From positions 806,001-870,000 of the forward strand of contig JASVEC010000014.1 in assembly GCA_030770535.1 (NCBI GenBank): DNA of 64,000 bases, given 5' to 3'. Of the stretch, positions 63,454 to 64,000 are shown piece after piece (the first letter of the stretch is position 1; the number at the start of each line of letters is the position of its first letter). Under the pieces are notes generated by a model. The model did no database searches, had not been told where the DNA came from, and saw only the letters and a list, made by a program, of their open reading frames with translations. Both the position numbers and the translations under genes were made by a program. The DNA comes from Batkoa obscura. Lineage: Eukaryota; Entomophthoromycota; Entomophthoromycetes; Entomophthorales; Batkoaceae.

Positions 63454-64000
63454 ATATTAGTTTATATAAGCAAAAAACGCATGATTTTCCTATAAAATCT
63501 CCATGTACTATACCTTAATATATTGGTTTATCAAATGATAATTATGCCTCATACTCTAACTTCATTTTATGGCATACTACTTTACTAAGCTCAAACGATA
63601 GTCTTTACATAATAAATTTTTTTATTTAAAATAAGGATAGATACAAAAACTGTTACTATAACTCCCTTGCATACCAAAGATGCTAATAATACTTAAAACC
63701 CTGAGAAAGTAGCTATTCCAACGAATTTGATCAGATGTAACAAATTAATGGTTTAAAGCGAAACACAAAACTATAAAATGTAAAAATAGCAAAAAAAACA
63801 ATCATTAGTTATAATATTAATAAAGCAACCAATACTATGATGTTTAACGCATTTTTATTTCCTTGGGACTTTATTGGTTTAATATATCTCCTAAATGCAT
63901 AAAGCCTTTGCGCAGATGTAAATAAGCTATATATCTAATCTTATATATATTCCTATCTTTAAGCATCTTACTAAACGTTAATTCAACTTTTATAGTAACA
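63454..64000. other. AT-rich end of window
   Basis: Nothing recognisable was seen to the window edge. Confidence 0.3.

Overview
The window is nuclear DNA of a very AT-rich filamentous fungus. Many genes carry short introns, mostly about 50-60 nt with GT..AG ends, and mitochondrial genes (COX4-type subunit, COQ7) rule out an anaerobic chytrid. Four things point to an early-diverging, zygomycete-grade fungus, most like Entomophthorales or Conidiobolus: a single-chain ATP-citrate lyase, an MPDU1 homologue, an EDEM with a PA domain, and several class A rhodopsin-type GPCRs. That placement is inference from gene content, not a database result.

Layout. 0-6.3 kb: a tandem pair of paralogous proteins with His/Tyr/Gly-rich tails, then a nest of mobile DNA (a fold-back DNA transposon derivative carrying two solo LTRs and a MITE). 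6.3-22.5 kb: a dense housekeeping block. It holds cytochrome oxidase subunit 4/Vb, a small membrane protein, MPDU1, an EDEM-type mannosidase, a Kre9/Knh1-like GPI protein, tRNA-Thr(AGU), the Paf1-complex subunit Cdc73, a PPWD1 cyclophilin and a flavodoxin-like quinone reductase with a 700-residue tail. 22.5-26.1 kb: a GPCR bracketed by two MITEs and a CFEM-like GPI protein. 26.1-33.7 kb: a Ty3/Gypsy element that looks whole, with LTRs identical by eye. 34.1-36.8 kb: a DNA transposon with an intact transposase frame, whose outer arms are two matched copies of the local MITE. 38.5-53.9 kb: ATP-citrate lyase, Mvp1/SNX8 sorting nexin, COQ7, condensin SMC2 and an intronless PLP aminotransferase. 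55-58.5 kb: two convergent GPCRs with a MITE cluster between them. 59.9-64 kb: a decayed copy of the same transposon, more MITEs and probable gene relics.

Themes. MPDU1, EDEM, the Kre9-like protein and the CFEM-like protein all belong to glycosylation, the secretory pathway or the cell surface. Cdc73, PPWD1 and SMC2 are nuclear. The most interesting part is the mobile DNA. One family of transposons and MITEs shares the terminus ATATGGGGATGT, always sits at ATAT-like sites, and is present as an apparently intact source, a fold-back derivative, a decayed copy and about fourteen short copies. One short copy lies 7 bp past a GPCR stop codon and carries an AATAAA signal. Splice sites, domains and repeats were read by eye; nothing was searched against a database.
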